Positions 34,417-41,591 of a stretch of DNA of 64,000 nt are shown piece after piece (positions within the stretch are counted from its first letter, which is position 1; each line of letters begins with the position of its first letter). Location of the stretch: positions 124,001 through 188,000 of the forward strand of contig NZ_CANLNH010000009.1 of NCBI RefSeq assembly GCF_947492535.1. Direction: 5' to 3'. This DNA is from an uncultured Dokdonia sp. GTDB taxonomy: Bacteria > Bacteroidota > Bacteroidia > Flavobacteriales > Flavobacteriaceae. A model generated the notes under the pieces. The model was given only the letters and a program-made list of their open reading frames with translations, did no database searches and was not told where the DNA came from. The position numbers and the translations under genes were made by a program.

Positions 34417-34593
34417 TTATGGTAAATCATTTGTGGTGCAATAAAGATCTGAACAGTTATTGCTATGTTTATACCAATCAGTACCATCTGTAGGAATACA
34501 ATCTCCTCCATTAATAATATCCATTCCTCTTGTTTCTATTCTAGCAATTGTAAGTTTATTAAGGTTAATACCTTTCTTTACTTGTTTTTTCAT
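34417..34593 (-). CDS. Regulator-linked GG-leader peptide (58 aa)
   Basis: Starts at the ATG at 34593. The leader MKKQVKKGINLNKLTIARIE continues to INGG at residues 27-30. The core of 28 residues has three Cys (GGDCIPTDG, NNCSDLYC) and several Thr, ending TTNDLP. It follows regulator 34768 by 174 bp on the same strand. The leader pattern INLNKLTIARI closely matches the peptide at 26461 (NLKKLTIAKI), whose regulator is the nearest paralogue of this one. A dyad of the common family is at 34708-34729. The CC/CPP-type 5' leader is only partly recognisable here. Confidence 0.85.
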   Translation of the reverse strand: MKKQVKKGINLNKLTIARIETRGMDIINGGDCIPTDGTDWYKHSNNCSDLYCTTNDLP

Positions 34594-34707
34594 ATGAGTG
34601 TGTTTTATAAAAATTAATGTTAGCTAATATGTTTGAAAATTATAACATATCTATTTTTAGCGTTCCTTAAATGTAATTGCAATCTCTATAGAAACATAAT
34701 TCACAAT

Positions 34708-34729
34708 CCCTAAATTGTTTAAAATAGGG
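34708..34729. promoter_or_regulatory. Dyad operator upstream of peptide 34417
   Basis: CCCTAAATTGT followed by TTAAAATAGGG; 7 of the first 9 positions pair. The arm TCCCTAAATT recurs upstream of the linked regulator at 36562-36571 (minus strand). Confidence 0.65.
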
Positions 34730-34767
34730 CTCTATAATTAAGTAAAAAAAACAATAACATATTGATT

Positions 34768-36501
34768 TTAAATCTCTTGTATTTTTTTTATATAATATGA
34801 CGGATTGATTCCTGTCTTAGATTTAAAATGCTTAGCAAATGAATAATCACTTTTATATCCTAATTCTGTAGCTATAGATTTAATAGAAAAAGATCTGAAT
34901 TTCTTATCATTTTTTAATCGATTAACCGCATAATCAATACGCAAGTTATTTATATAATCATTGTAACTAAGTCCTTTGTGGGTATTTATAATTTTAGATA
35001 GATAGGTAGCATTTGTCTTTACTTTCTTAGCCATAGATCGTAAACTACATTCTGTATTAAGAAAAAACTCCTGTTGTTCTAAACGTTTAAGCCCCTTAAG
35101 TACAGCTCTCACTTTTTCATCATCAATAATTACTTCCCGAGACTTCTCTTTTGGTTTTAAGGATTCTTTAGAAGACTTTTCCAATTGATCAACCTTCTTA
35201 AGCAGTTTATCAAAAGATTGCTGACTTGTACGTTGTTTTTTCTTGTACACGTATAAAATAAGAACACAAATTCCAGAGACAGCAATAAGGAGGCATAAAA
35301 AATAGATAGCATTCCTTTTTTGAGCTGCTACTTCTTCGCCTAATATCCCTGTATCATTGTTATAAATTTTATTTACAACCTTGTCTCTATTTTTCTGATA
35401 TTTTTCATTTAGTTTACTAAATTCACTATACCAATACAAAGATTCTTTATGATCGCCAAGACCTTCATGAGAGGTTGCCATTAATTTATAGGCATGAATA
35501 AGTCGTGGTCTATGATTTATAGACTCATCATCTCTTTTTACATCTATAATCTGCTGTAATTTATCAATTGCATTTTTGTATTCTTTTTTTTCTATGTAAC
35601 AACTCGCCAGAAAATAATTAATATTAATCATAAAGGTTTTATTCTTTATGTCACTTTCTTTAAGAATATTATCTGCAATCTTCAAATATTGTAATGCTTC
35701 CGTATAATCCTGTTTATAAAAATAAACGGTCCCTTTTTTTGTATATAAATCAATCAGGCCTGCCTTATAATCTAAAACATTACTCATAGCGAGTCCTTGA
35801 TTGACATACGTTAAAACAGTGTCATATTGTTGTACATCTGATTTATTTTTAGATTGTTGTATATCTAGATGTACTTCTGCAACTATGGTAAGTAAGTTTA
35901 CATGAGCTCGTTCATTATGATACTTTGTTTCAGAGACAATAGCAAGTCCTTGATTACATACCTCGAGCGCCTTATCTAACTGCCTCATTCTTCTTCTAAT
36001 AATAGCAATATTGGGGTGTATAATAACTATCCTGTGATTATCTTGACCTTGTTTTTGAGTAATTTCTAATGCTTTATAATAAGCATCAAGTGCTTCTTGA
36101 TTACGCCATGCTGTCAATTCTAAACTTCCTAACGACGTATATAAATCAATGAGTTTTTCTTTATTCTTTATAAACTGAGCATATAAAATAGCTTCTTTGA
36201 TATAGGATACAGATCGTTTATTATCTCCTTGTTTTGAAAATGTGCGACTCAGTTTTTCATATAGTACAACTCTATCGAGATCGCTTTGAAACCTTCGCAG
36301 TAATTCTTTTTCATAAGGAATAGCTTTTTCTTGAGACAACTCTATGATATTAGAAAAAAGCTGATCATTGGTTTCCTGCCTTAAATCGACGCGTATATTT
36401 TCTTGTTGTGCAAATGATTTGTTGTGTATACTTAAAAAGAAAATAATAAGTATAGGAATACTTGCTAGATATATATTATATCGTGAGGGGGAATACATCA
36501 T
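34768..36501 (-). CDS. Transmembrane TPR-AraC regulator 3
   Basis: 577 residues. N-terminal signal helix (IYLASIPILIIFFLSIHNKS), TPR domain (for example LYEKLSRTFSKQGDNKRSVS, ALDAYYKALEITQKQGQD, LHQG-type repeats), a membrane helix at about 397-420 (AIYFLCLLIAVSGICVLILY), a linker with KKVDQLEKSSKESLKPKEKS, and an AraC HTH from about 480 (LRSMAKKVKTNATYLSKIIN, SIATELGYKSDYSFAKHFKS). The HTH is very similar to that of regulator 26777, so the two may bind related dyads and cross-talk. It is followed by its peptide at 34417. The first Met pair is used as start; the second Met is equally possible. Confidence 0.9.
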   Translation of the reverse strand: MMYSPSRYNIYLASIPILIIFFLSIHNKSFAQQENIRVDLRQETNDQLFSNIIELSQEKAIPYEKELLRRFQSDLDRVVLYEKLSRTFSKQGDNKRSVSYIKEAILYAQFIKNKEKLIDLYTSLGSLELTAWRNQEALDAYYKALEITQKQGQDNHRIVIIHPNIAIIRRRMRQLDKALEVCNQGLAIVSETKYHNERAHVNLLTIVAEVHLDIQQSKNKSDVQQYDTVLTYVNQGLAMSNVLDYKAGLIDLYTKKGTVYFYKQDYTEALQYLKIADNILKESDIKNKTFMININYFLASCYIEKKEYKNAIDKLQQIIDVKRDDESINHRPRLIHAYKLMATSHEGLGDHKESLYWYSEFSKLNEKYQKNRDKVVNKIYNNDTGILGEEVAAQKRNAIYFLCLLIAVSGICVLILYVYKKKQRTSQQSFDKLLKKVDQLEKSSKESLKPKEKSREVIIDDEKVRAVLKGLKRLEQQEFFLNTECSLRSMAKKVKTNATYLSKIINTHKGLSYNDYINNLRIDYAVNRLKNDKKFRSFSIKSIATELGYKSDYSFAKHFKSKTGINPSYYIKKIQEI

Positions 36502-36554
36502 ATATTTTTAAGTCGGTTGAGAGACCTAAAAATAAGAATTCATTTTAAGATATA

Positions 36555-36570
36555 CCCCTGAAATTTAGGG
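36555..36570. promoter_or_regulatory. Inverted repeat upstream of regulator 34768
   Basis: CCCCTGAAATTTAGGG, 54 bp upstream of the start. On the minus strand it contains CCCTAAATT, shared with the dyad upstream of the regulator's own peptide. Confidence 0.5.
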
Positions 36571-36600
36571 ATTAACTTATTTTATTTATGGTGTTAAATA

Positions 36601-36616
36601 CGCTTTCGCGAAAGCG
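36601..36616. repeat. Dispersed palindrome copy
   Basis: CGCTTTCGCGAAAGCG in the 312-bp gap between regulator 34768 and the Cys-rich peptide 36814; apart from the inverted repeat at 36555 and the terminator at 36762 I see nothing else there. Confidence 0.9.
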
Positions 36617-36761
36617 CATAACAAAAGCCCATTGCAATACATCAATCTATCAAATGACGTGAAAAGTAAATTATCTCAAAAAGCTCATGAATATATGAAT
36701 ACTCATATCCATGTATCTATAGTCCTCAAGGTATAAAACCTTCCTAGAATAAAACTAGAAT

Positions 36762-36790
36762 AAAAAAGGTCATTTATGAATAAATGACCT
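36762..36790 (-). terminator. Intrinsic terminator of peptide 36814
   Basis: Stem AGGTCATTTAT / ATAAATGACCT with a 2-nt loop region and six T on the minus strand. Confidence 0.82.
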
Positions 36791-36813
36791 CCCTATTTCT
36801 ATATATCATCTAG

Positions 36814-36999
36814 TTATGCCTGACAGCAGATGCAATGACCTTGAACTGGATGCGGTACATAACCGTCCATACATTCTCCTCCTGGATTTAAATATGGATT
36901 TATACATTCAAACTTTTGAATAGGTCCAAAACCTCCTTTGATTTGTTCTTTCTCTGACTTGTTTAATTCTTTTCCTAAATTCGAAATTGATTTTAACAT
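36814..36999 (-). CDS. Cys-rich double-glycine peptide (61 aa)
   Basis: The leader MLKSISNLGKELNKSEKEQI ends KGG at residues 21-23. The core begins FGPIQKFECINPY and has five Cys (FEC, GEC, GHCICC), four Pro and no Ser/Thr, so it cannot carry lanthionines. It shares with the peptide at 28805 the leader type (L-K-E-Q-I-GG), a core opening with Phe-Gly, and a near-identical 24-nt element upstream. Both are oriented away from a regulator rather than behind one. A disulfide-bonded or otherwise modified bacteriocin is possible; not shown. Confidence 0.85.
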   Translation of the reverse strand: MLKSISNLGKELNKSEKEQIKGGFGPIQKFECINPYLNPGGECMDGYVPHPVQGHCICCQA

Positions 37000-37028
37000 A
37001 ATTGCTTGTTTTTTGTATTATTTGAATT

Positions 37029-37052
37029 CTTGATCATTTAAAGACACTCAAG
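37029..37052 (-). promoter_or_regulatory. Conserved 5' element of GG peptide 36814
   Basis: On the minus strand CTTGA-GTGTCTTTAAATGA-TCAAG, differing at two positions from the element at 29038 and at nearly the same distance (30 nt) from the ATG. Confidence 0.65.
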
Positions 37053-37244
37053 TATATGTCTACTTTATCTTAAAGAATATGATGTATTGTGTTAACCATA
37101 TATTTTTATAAAGAAGCTATGTAATAGATTATTAAAAAATTATATACACGCTAGTATGATTATGTGACGGTATTCTATTTATTAATTGGCCACCAATACT
37201 CCAAATATTAGGGAATCTTATAGAAAAGACAAGGAAAGCTAATC

Positions 37245-37281
37245 GGAATTCTAAGAATTAAAAGTTGGAATTCTAAGAATT
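37245..37281. promoter_or_regulatory. Two GGAATTCTAAGAATT sites upstream of regulator 37443
   Basis: Identical 15-bp copies at 37245-37259 and 37267-37281, start-to-start 22 bp (two helical turns). Each contains the palindrome AATTCTAAGAATT, which recurs once ahead of the linked peptide at 39178. They lie about 160 bp upstream of the regulator start, in a 443-bp gap with no gene that I can see. Confidence 0.78.
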
Positions 37282-37442
37282 CAAAAAAGAAAAAAAAAGA
37301 ACTAACAACCTTAATACAAGTGATTTAAAATCATTTATTTAACATCTTCTTCAAATAACCTATATATAACAAGTATACTTATGAAAATACTAACAGGCTC
37401 TTTTAAATAAATTATCTATTTTTCAAAAAAATATAATAATTA

Positions 37443-39173
37443 ATGATGTATTCATTGACGCAAAGATCGCTTTACATTTATATAATTTTTATAGTACTTA
37501 TTTCGCAAAATATCTTTGCTCAAGAAAAAGATTTTATAATTCCTGATTCTCTTAAGGGAAAAGACTTCAATTATTTAGACAAGCAATTCAGAACGCATTA
37601 TTTAGACACTGTTACATCATTAGTATACCTAAACACTATTTATAAAAAAGGATTTATAGAAAATAATATAGCAAATCAATCTTTTGCTTTATCTCAATTA
37701 GCCTACTATACTACAAACAGAAATGACAAATTAGATCTTATTAAAAAATCTATTGCTAAAGGAGAAGAAGAAGCGCTTTACATGTCATTATCTGCGCGTT
37801 TGATGCTTGGTATAAATTACCACAGTCATTTTGAATATGAGGAAGCACTACAAGAATATTTACTATTGTATAATAACTCAAAGAAAGCTAATAGTGAAGT
37901 TTATGAGTTTAATGCATTAAATCGTATTGCGCAATTAAAAAGAGATATAGGAAATTATAAAGAAGCTTTAGAAACTTATAAAAAGTGTTTACATTACGAG
38001 AAGTTAAAGATACCCATAGACTCCATTTCTCTAACACGCACTTATGTAGACATGGCTGAATCTATGCGATACCTCAAAAAACATGATTCTGCCTCTTATT
38101 ACTATAGATATATTAAAGACCATGGTTATAAAAAAAATAACTTCTACTTAAATATAGCCACTATTAACCAAGGAATTAATTTATATGAAATTGGCAAGCT
38201 TAAAGAAAGTGGAGTACTCTTACATCAAGGCCTTCAAAACATTAATTTAAATAACAAAAGTAGTCATAGATATCACATACTATCGCTACTATACCTAGGA
38301 AAGATTAATCAATCTCTAAATAAAAACCTAGATAAAACGAAACGTTATTTCCAAACTATTGATTCTTTATATACAGCTACAAATATTATCATTCCAGAAA
38401 CTAGAGAAGTGTATGAATTTTTTATTAAAGACTATATAAAGCAAAAAGATGCAAATGCACAGATCAATACTATAAATAAACTAATGAAATTTGATAGCAT
38501 TGCTGCTGAAAGAAAGATAAATACCCTTACCAAATTTCATTCAGAATATGACACACTTCAATTAACAAAAAGTAAAGAAGAAATCATTAAGAACTTAGAA
38601 AAACAGAAAACACAACTTAGCAAAAAAGTCATTTACTTAAGTGTATTCATTCTACTTTTTATCATATTATTTTTAATACAGTATAAAAAACATAAAACGT
38701 ATAAAGATAGATTTAATAAAATTATTTCTGAATTAGATACACATAAAGAGAAAAACACACCTTCATATACGTCTTTAACTACTGAAGAAAAATTACTCGA
38801 TGTCATTGATGAAACCACCATTAATACAATCGTAGATAAACTTACTGAATTTGAAGAAAAAGAAGGTTTCTTACAGAAAGATATCACGCTATCTATTCTT
38901 GCAAAAAAATGTACTACAAATACGAAATACTTACCTAAAATTATAAATGCCTATAAAAATAAATCCTTCGTAAACTATATCAATAGTCTTAGAGTAGATT
39001 ATATCTTAAAAGAATTAAAGGAAAATACCACGCTACAAAAATATACCATCAAAACCATTAGTGAAGAAGCTGGTTTTAACACGCCAGAATCATTTGCTAG
39101 AGCCTTTAAAAACAAAACAGGGATTAGACCTTCATATTACATTAGAAACCTCAAAAAGAACGTAGAAAATTAG
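37443..39173 (+). CDS. Transmembrane TPR-AraC regulator 4
   Basis: 576 residues. N-terminal signal helix (SLYIYIIFIVLISQNIFAQ), TPR-type helical repeats (for example FEYEEALQEYLLLYNNSKKA, IGNYKEALETYKKCLHYEKL), membrane helix at about 395-418 (VIYLSVFILLFIILFLIQYK), and an AraC-type HTH from about 475 (LSILAKKCTTNTKYLPKIIN, ISEEAGFNTPESFARAFKNK, GIRPSYYIRNL). It is followed 99 bp later by its peptide at 39273. Its operator candidate, AATTCTAAGAATT, is present twice upstream of itself and once upstream of the peptide, and nowhere else that I noticed in the island, which suggests autoregulation and control of its own peptide. Confidence 0.9.
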   Translation: MMYSLTQRSLYIYIIFIVLISQNIFAQEKDFIIPDSLKGKDFNYLDKQFRTHYLDTVTSLVYLNTIYKKGFIENNIANQSFALSQLAYYTTNRNDKLDLIKKSIAKGEEEALYMSLSARLMLGINYHSHFEYEEALQEYLLLYNNSKKANSEVYEFNALNRIAQLKRDIGNYKEALETYKKCLHYEKLKIPIDSISLTRTYVDMAESMRYLKKHDSASYYYRYIKDHGYKKNNFYLNIATINQGINLYEIGKLKESGVLLHQGLQNINLNNKSSHRYHILSLLYLGKINQSLNKNLDKTKRYFQTIDSLYTATNIIIPETREVYEFFIKDYIKQKDANAQINTINKLMKFDSIAAERKINTLTKFHSEYDTLQLTKSKEEIIKNLEKQKTQLSKKVIYLSVFILLFIILFLIQYKKHKTYKDRFNKIISELDTHKEKNTPSYTSLTTEEKLLDVIDETTINTIVDKLTEFEEKEGFLQKDITLSILAKKCTTNTKYLPKIINAYKNKSFVNYINSLRVDYILKELKENTTLQKYTIKTISEEAGFNTPESFARAFKNKTGIRPSYYIRNLKKNVEN

Positions 39174-39177
39174 TCGT

Positions 39178-39190
39178 AATTCTAAGAATT
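39178..39190. promoter_or_regulatory. AATTCTAAGAATT site upstream of peptide 39273
   Basis: Same 13-bp palindrome as the pair at 37245-37281, starting 5 bp after the regulator stop and 82 bp before the peptide start. Confidence 0.75.
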
Positions 39191-39272
39191 TAGACTATTT
39201 CACAATATATATTTACTTCTCAGATAGTAATTACACTTAGATTTAGCACACATATTTAAACAATAAAACCTT

Positions 39273-39524
39273 ATGAAAAAATCAAAAAAAGTACTTGAAT
39301 TAAACAAACTTGTAATTTCAAAATTAAATGATCTTCATTCTATAAATGGAGGGTCACAAAATACAGACGAAGAGACTACATGTACTGGTCAAGGTGCATC
39401 AGATATATCTCCTTTATGTCCAAGAGTAAGTAGACCTAATGGGGTTTGCGACACTGAAAATGACAACACCTGTAATGGTAGACCAGGTGGTACGGGTACA
39501 GAAATTGTGAGTTTAGGTTGCTAA
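39273..39524 (+). CDS. Regulator-linked GG-leader peptide (83 aa)
   Basis: The leader MKKSKKVLELNKLVISKLND continues to LHSINGG, cut site at residues 26-27. The core of 56 residues has five Cys (TTCTGQG, PLCPR, GVCDT, NTCNG, LGC) with many Thr, Ser, Asn and Gly, so thioether rings or disulfides are both possible. It is the last gene of the island and lies right behind regulator 37443. The leader pattern LELNKLVISKL fits the regulator-linked group. The last residue is Cys, as in the peptide at 28805. Confidence 0.85.
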   Translation: MKKSKKVLELNKLVISKLNDLHSINGGSQNTDEETTCTGQGASDISPLCPRVSRPNGVCDTENDNTCNGRPGGTGTEIVSLGC

Positions 39525-39568
39525 TATTCCAATAATCGTATTCAGTTAACAACTTATAATAACTACAA

Positions 39569-39604
39569 GCGCCTTCCGTTGTATAGCTCGGAAGGTGTTT
39601 TTAT
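39569..39604 (+). terminator. Intrinsic terminator at island end
   Basis: GCGCCTTCCG - loop - CGGAAGGTGTTTTT (one G-T pair), after the last peptide gene. Confidence 0.8.
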
Positions 39605-39636
39605 TTTAGAGCACTTTTTGTGAGGGTATTTGTTAT

Positions 39637-39650
39637 GCTTTCGCGAAAGC
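39637..39650. repeat. Dispersed palindrome copy
   Basis: GCTTTCGCGAAAGC, between the island terminator and thyA. Confidence 0.9.
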
Positions 39651-39724
39651 GTATACCAGAAAAATAAATAAATAAATCCTGTTTTACAGGGGTAAAAAGT
39701 TACCCGTCTCCACGGGCAATTATT

Positions 39725-40549
39725 ATGAAGCAATACCACGACCTTATACGTCACGTACTTGAAAATGGAAATGAAAAAGGAGACCGTACAGGAACAGGTA
39801 CAAAAAGTGTTTTTGGCTATCAAATGCGTTTTGACCTCTCTGAAGGATTTCCCATGGTTACCACAAAAAAACTCCATTTAAAATCTATTATATACGAACT
39901 CTTATGGTTTCTGAATGGAGATACTAATGTGAAATATTTGCAAGAAAACGGTGTGCGTATTTGGAATGAATGGGCTGATGAGAATGGTGATTTAGGTCCC
40001 GTATATGGCCACCAATGGCGTAGTTGGAATGGCGAAGAAATAGATCAGATTGCTGAAATTATAGAAACGCTTAAAACCAATCCTAATAGCAGACGTATGC
40101 TTGTAAGTGCTTGGAACCCTGGCGTGCTTCCTGATACCTCAAAATCATTTTCTGAAAATGTTGCCAATGGAAAAGCAGCATTACCGCCTTGTCATGCCTT
40201 TTTTCAATTTTATGTGGCCAATGGAAAATTGAGTTGCCAACTCTATCAACGCTCTGCCGATATTTTCTTAGGCGTTCCTTTTAATATCGCAAGTTATGCC
40301 TTACTTACCATGATGATGGCACAAGTATGTGGCTATGAAGCAGGAGATTTTATACACACCTTTGGAGATGCACATATCTACAGTAATCACTTTGAACAAG
40401 TCGAGTTACAATTGTCCAGAGAATTGCGTACTTTACCCACTTTAAAAATAAATTCTGAGGTAAAAGACATTTTTGGCTTCAAATTTGATGACTTCACCTT
40501 AGAAAACTACAATCCGCATCCACATATTAAAGGAGCAGTTGCAGTTTAA
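39725..40549 (+). CDS. thyA: Thymidylate synthase
   Basis: 274 residues. It starts [20 protein letters not shown] and has the dUMP/folate motifs [40 protein letters not shown], catalytic Cys156 in [33 protein letters not shown] and the C-terminal closure segment ending AVAV. It converts dUMP to dTMP with methylene-tetrahydrofolate. It is separated from the nucleoside transporter gene, its usual companion as I recall, by the RiPP island. Confidence 0.97.
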   Translation: MKQYHDLIRHVLENGNEKGDRTGTGTKSVFGYQMRFDLSEGFPMVTTKKLHLKSIIYELLWFLNGDTNVKYLQENGVRIWNEWADENGDLGPVYGHQWRSWNGEEIDQIAEIIETLKTNPNSRRMLVSAWNPGVLPDTSKSFSENVANGKAALPPCHAFFQFYVANGKLSCQLYQRSADIFLGVPFNIASYALLTMMMAQVCGYEAGDFIHTFGDAHIYSNHFEQVELQLSRELRTLPTLKINSEVKDIFGFKFDDFTLENYNPHPHIKGAVAV

Positions 40550-40581
40550 ACCAATAATAAACTAAAAAGCAAATCAAAAAA

Positions 40582-40989
40582 ATGAAGAAATTAGCCCTAG
40601 TTCTTTTCGTATTAGTAAGTACTGTATCTTTTGCACAAGAAGGTGTATCTATGAAACGTACCACAACACTTACCATTAGTGAAGTGCCGCCTACTTGGCC
40701 TGGATGTGATGGTTCTATCAACCAAAAGAACAATTGTTTTAGACAAAAATTGGCAAACCATGTTGTACGTGGTTTTAAATTTCCTGCAGGACATAAAAGC
40801 GGAACTCGTGTAGTCGTTGATATGATTATCAACACAAAAGGACGTCCAGAAATCAAAGGAATGGAAGGCGGATCTAAAGAACTACAAGCAGAGATTAAGC
40901 GTAAAATCATGTCGATGCCAGATGTGAAACCAGGACACTCTGGAGGAACACCAGAAGTACGTAAATATAAGCTTCCATTTACATTCTAA
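40582..40989 (+). CDS. Small exported TonB-C-like protein A
   Basis: 135 residues. Signal peptide MKKLALVLFVLVSTVSFAQ. The mature protein opens with a PPTWPGCDGSINQKNNCFRQ segment, then a beta-alpha-beta pattern (GTRVVVDMIINTKGRPEIKG) typical of TonB C-terminal-like domains found in flavobacterial 'energy transducer TonB'-annotated proteins. There is no membrane anchor or Pro-rich stalk, so it is not a working TonB; it is probably periplasmic. It is followed 4 bp later by a paralogue at 40994 with the same PGC start, so the two are coupled. Confidence 0.8.
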   Translation: MKKLALVLFVLVSTVSFAQEGVSMKRTTTLTISEVPPTWPGCDGSINQKNNCFRQKLANHVVRGFKFPAGHKSGTRVVVDMIINTKGRPEIKGMEGGSKELQAEIKRKIMSMPDVKPGHSGGTPEVRKYKLPFTF

Positions 40990-40993
40990 AGCT

Positions 40994-41470
40994 TTGAAAT
41001 ATATCGTTATTATCCTGTTTGTAATGATTTCAATAAACACATTACAAGCACAAGAAGATGTAGAAATTATAGAAGTAACAGAAGATGCTGTTCCAAAAGA
41101 TCTACCGTTTGCTATTATAGAAAACGTTCCTGTATATCCAGGATGTACTGGAGAAGACAATGCATTACTTAAAAAATGTATGTCTGATAATATCGCTGCA
41201 TTTGTAGGCACACACTTCAATATAAAAAAAGCGTCTAAAGGACTTGCATCAGGAAAACATAATGTTTTTGTAAACTTTAAGATAGATAAAGAAGGATTTG
41301 TGACAAACATAAAAAGTCGTGGCCCAAATAAAAAATTAGAAAAAGAAGCCATTCGTGTCATGAAAAAACTTCCTAGATTACAACCTGGAAAACAAAAAGG
41401 TAAAAATGTAGGAGTATTATATTCATTACCTATCACTTTTTACATAGAAGATAACACCAAGAAAGGGTAA
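40994..41470 (+). CDS. Small exported TonB-C-like protein B (TTG start)
   Basis: 158 residues. The only start that keeps the signal peptide MKYIVIILFVMISINTLQAQ is a TTG at 40994, four bases after the upstream stop, as expected for translational coupling. The mature part has VPVYPGCTGEDNALLKKCM and NVFVNFKIDKEGFVTNIKSR, the same plan as its neighbour with a TonB-C-like fold (fairly low identity). Both have two Cys near the start of the domain, which may form a disulfide. Function unknown. Confidence 0.78.
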   Translation: MKYIVIILFVMISINTLQAQEDVEIIEVTEDAVPKDLPFAIIENVPVYPGCTGEDNALLKKCMSDNIAAFVGTHFNIKKASKGLASGKHNVFVNFKIDKEGFVTNIKSRGPNKKLEKEAIRVMKKLPRLQPGKQKGKNVGVLYSLPITFYIEDNTKKG

Positions 41471-41525
41471 TGCCTTTTTATAAAATTACTCCAAAAGACA
41501 CTTTAACGATGTCTTAACGTGAGTC

Positions 41526-41541
41526 CGCTTTCGCGAAAGCG
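41526..41541. repeat. Dispersed palindrome copy upstream of egtB
   Basis: CGCTTTCGCGAAAGCG, upstream of the egtB promoter candidate. Confidence 0.9.
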
Positions 41542-41552
41542 TATAAAATTAG

Positions 41553-41588
41553 TAACTTTGAGAGTGACCTATAGATGGTCACTCTTTT
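41553..41588 (+). promoter_or_regulatory. TAACTTTG -7 box and adjoining hairpin before egtB
   Basis: TAACTTTG (41553-41560) matches TAnnTTTG but no clear -33 box is seen. It is followed at once by a perfect 9-bp hairpin AGAGTGACC / GGTCACTCT (41561-41585) and TTTT, ending 4-6 nt before the egtB start. It may be a terminator of the upstream pair, a 5' stabilising hairpin, or a translation block. Confidence 0.6.
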
Positions 41589-41591
41589 GCT

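Noticed and set aside
18806..39724. Island considered as a prophage or transposon
   Set aside because: No integrase, transposase, capsid or terminal inverted repeats were found; the gene content is a RiPP cluster.
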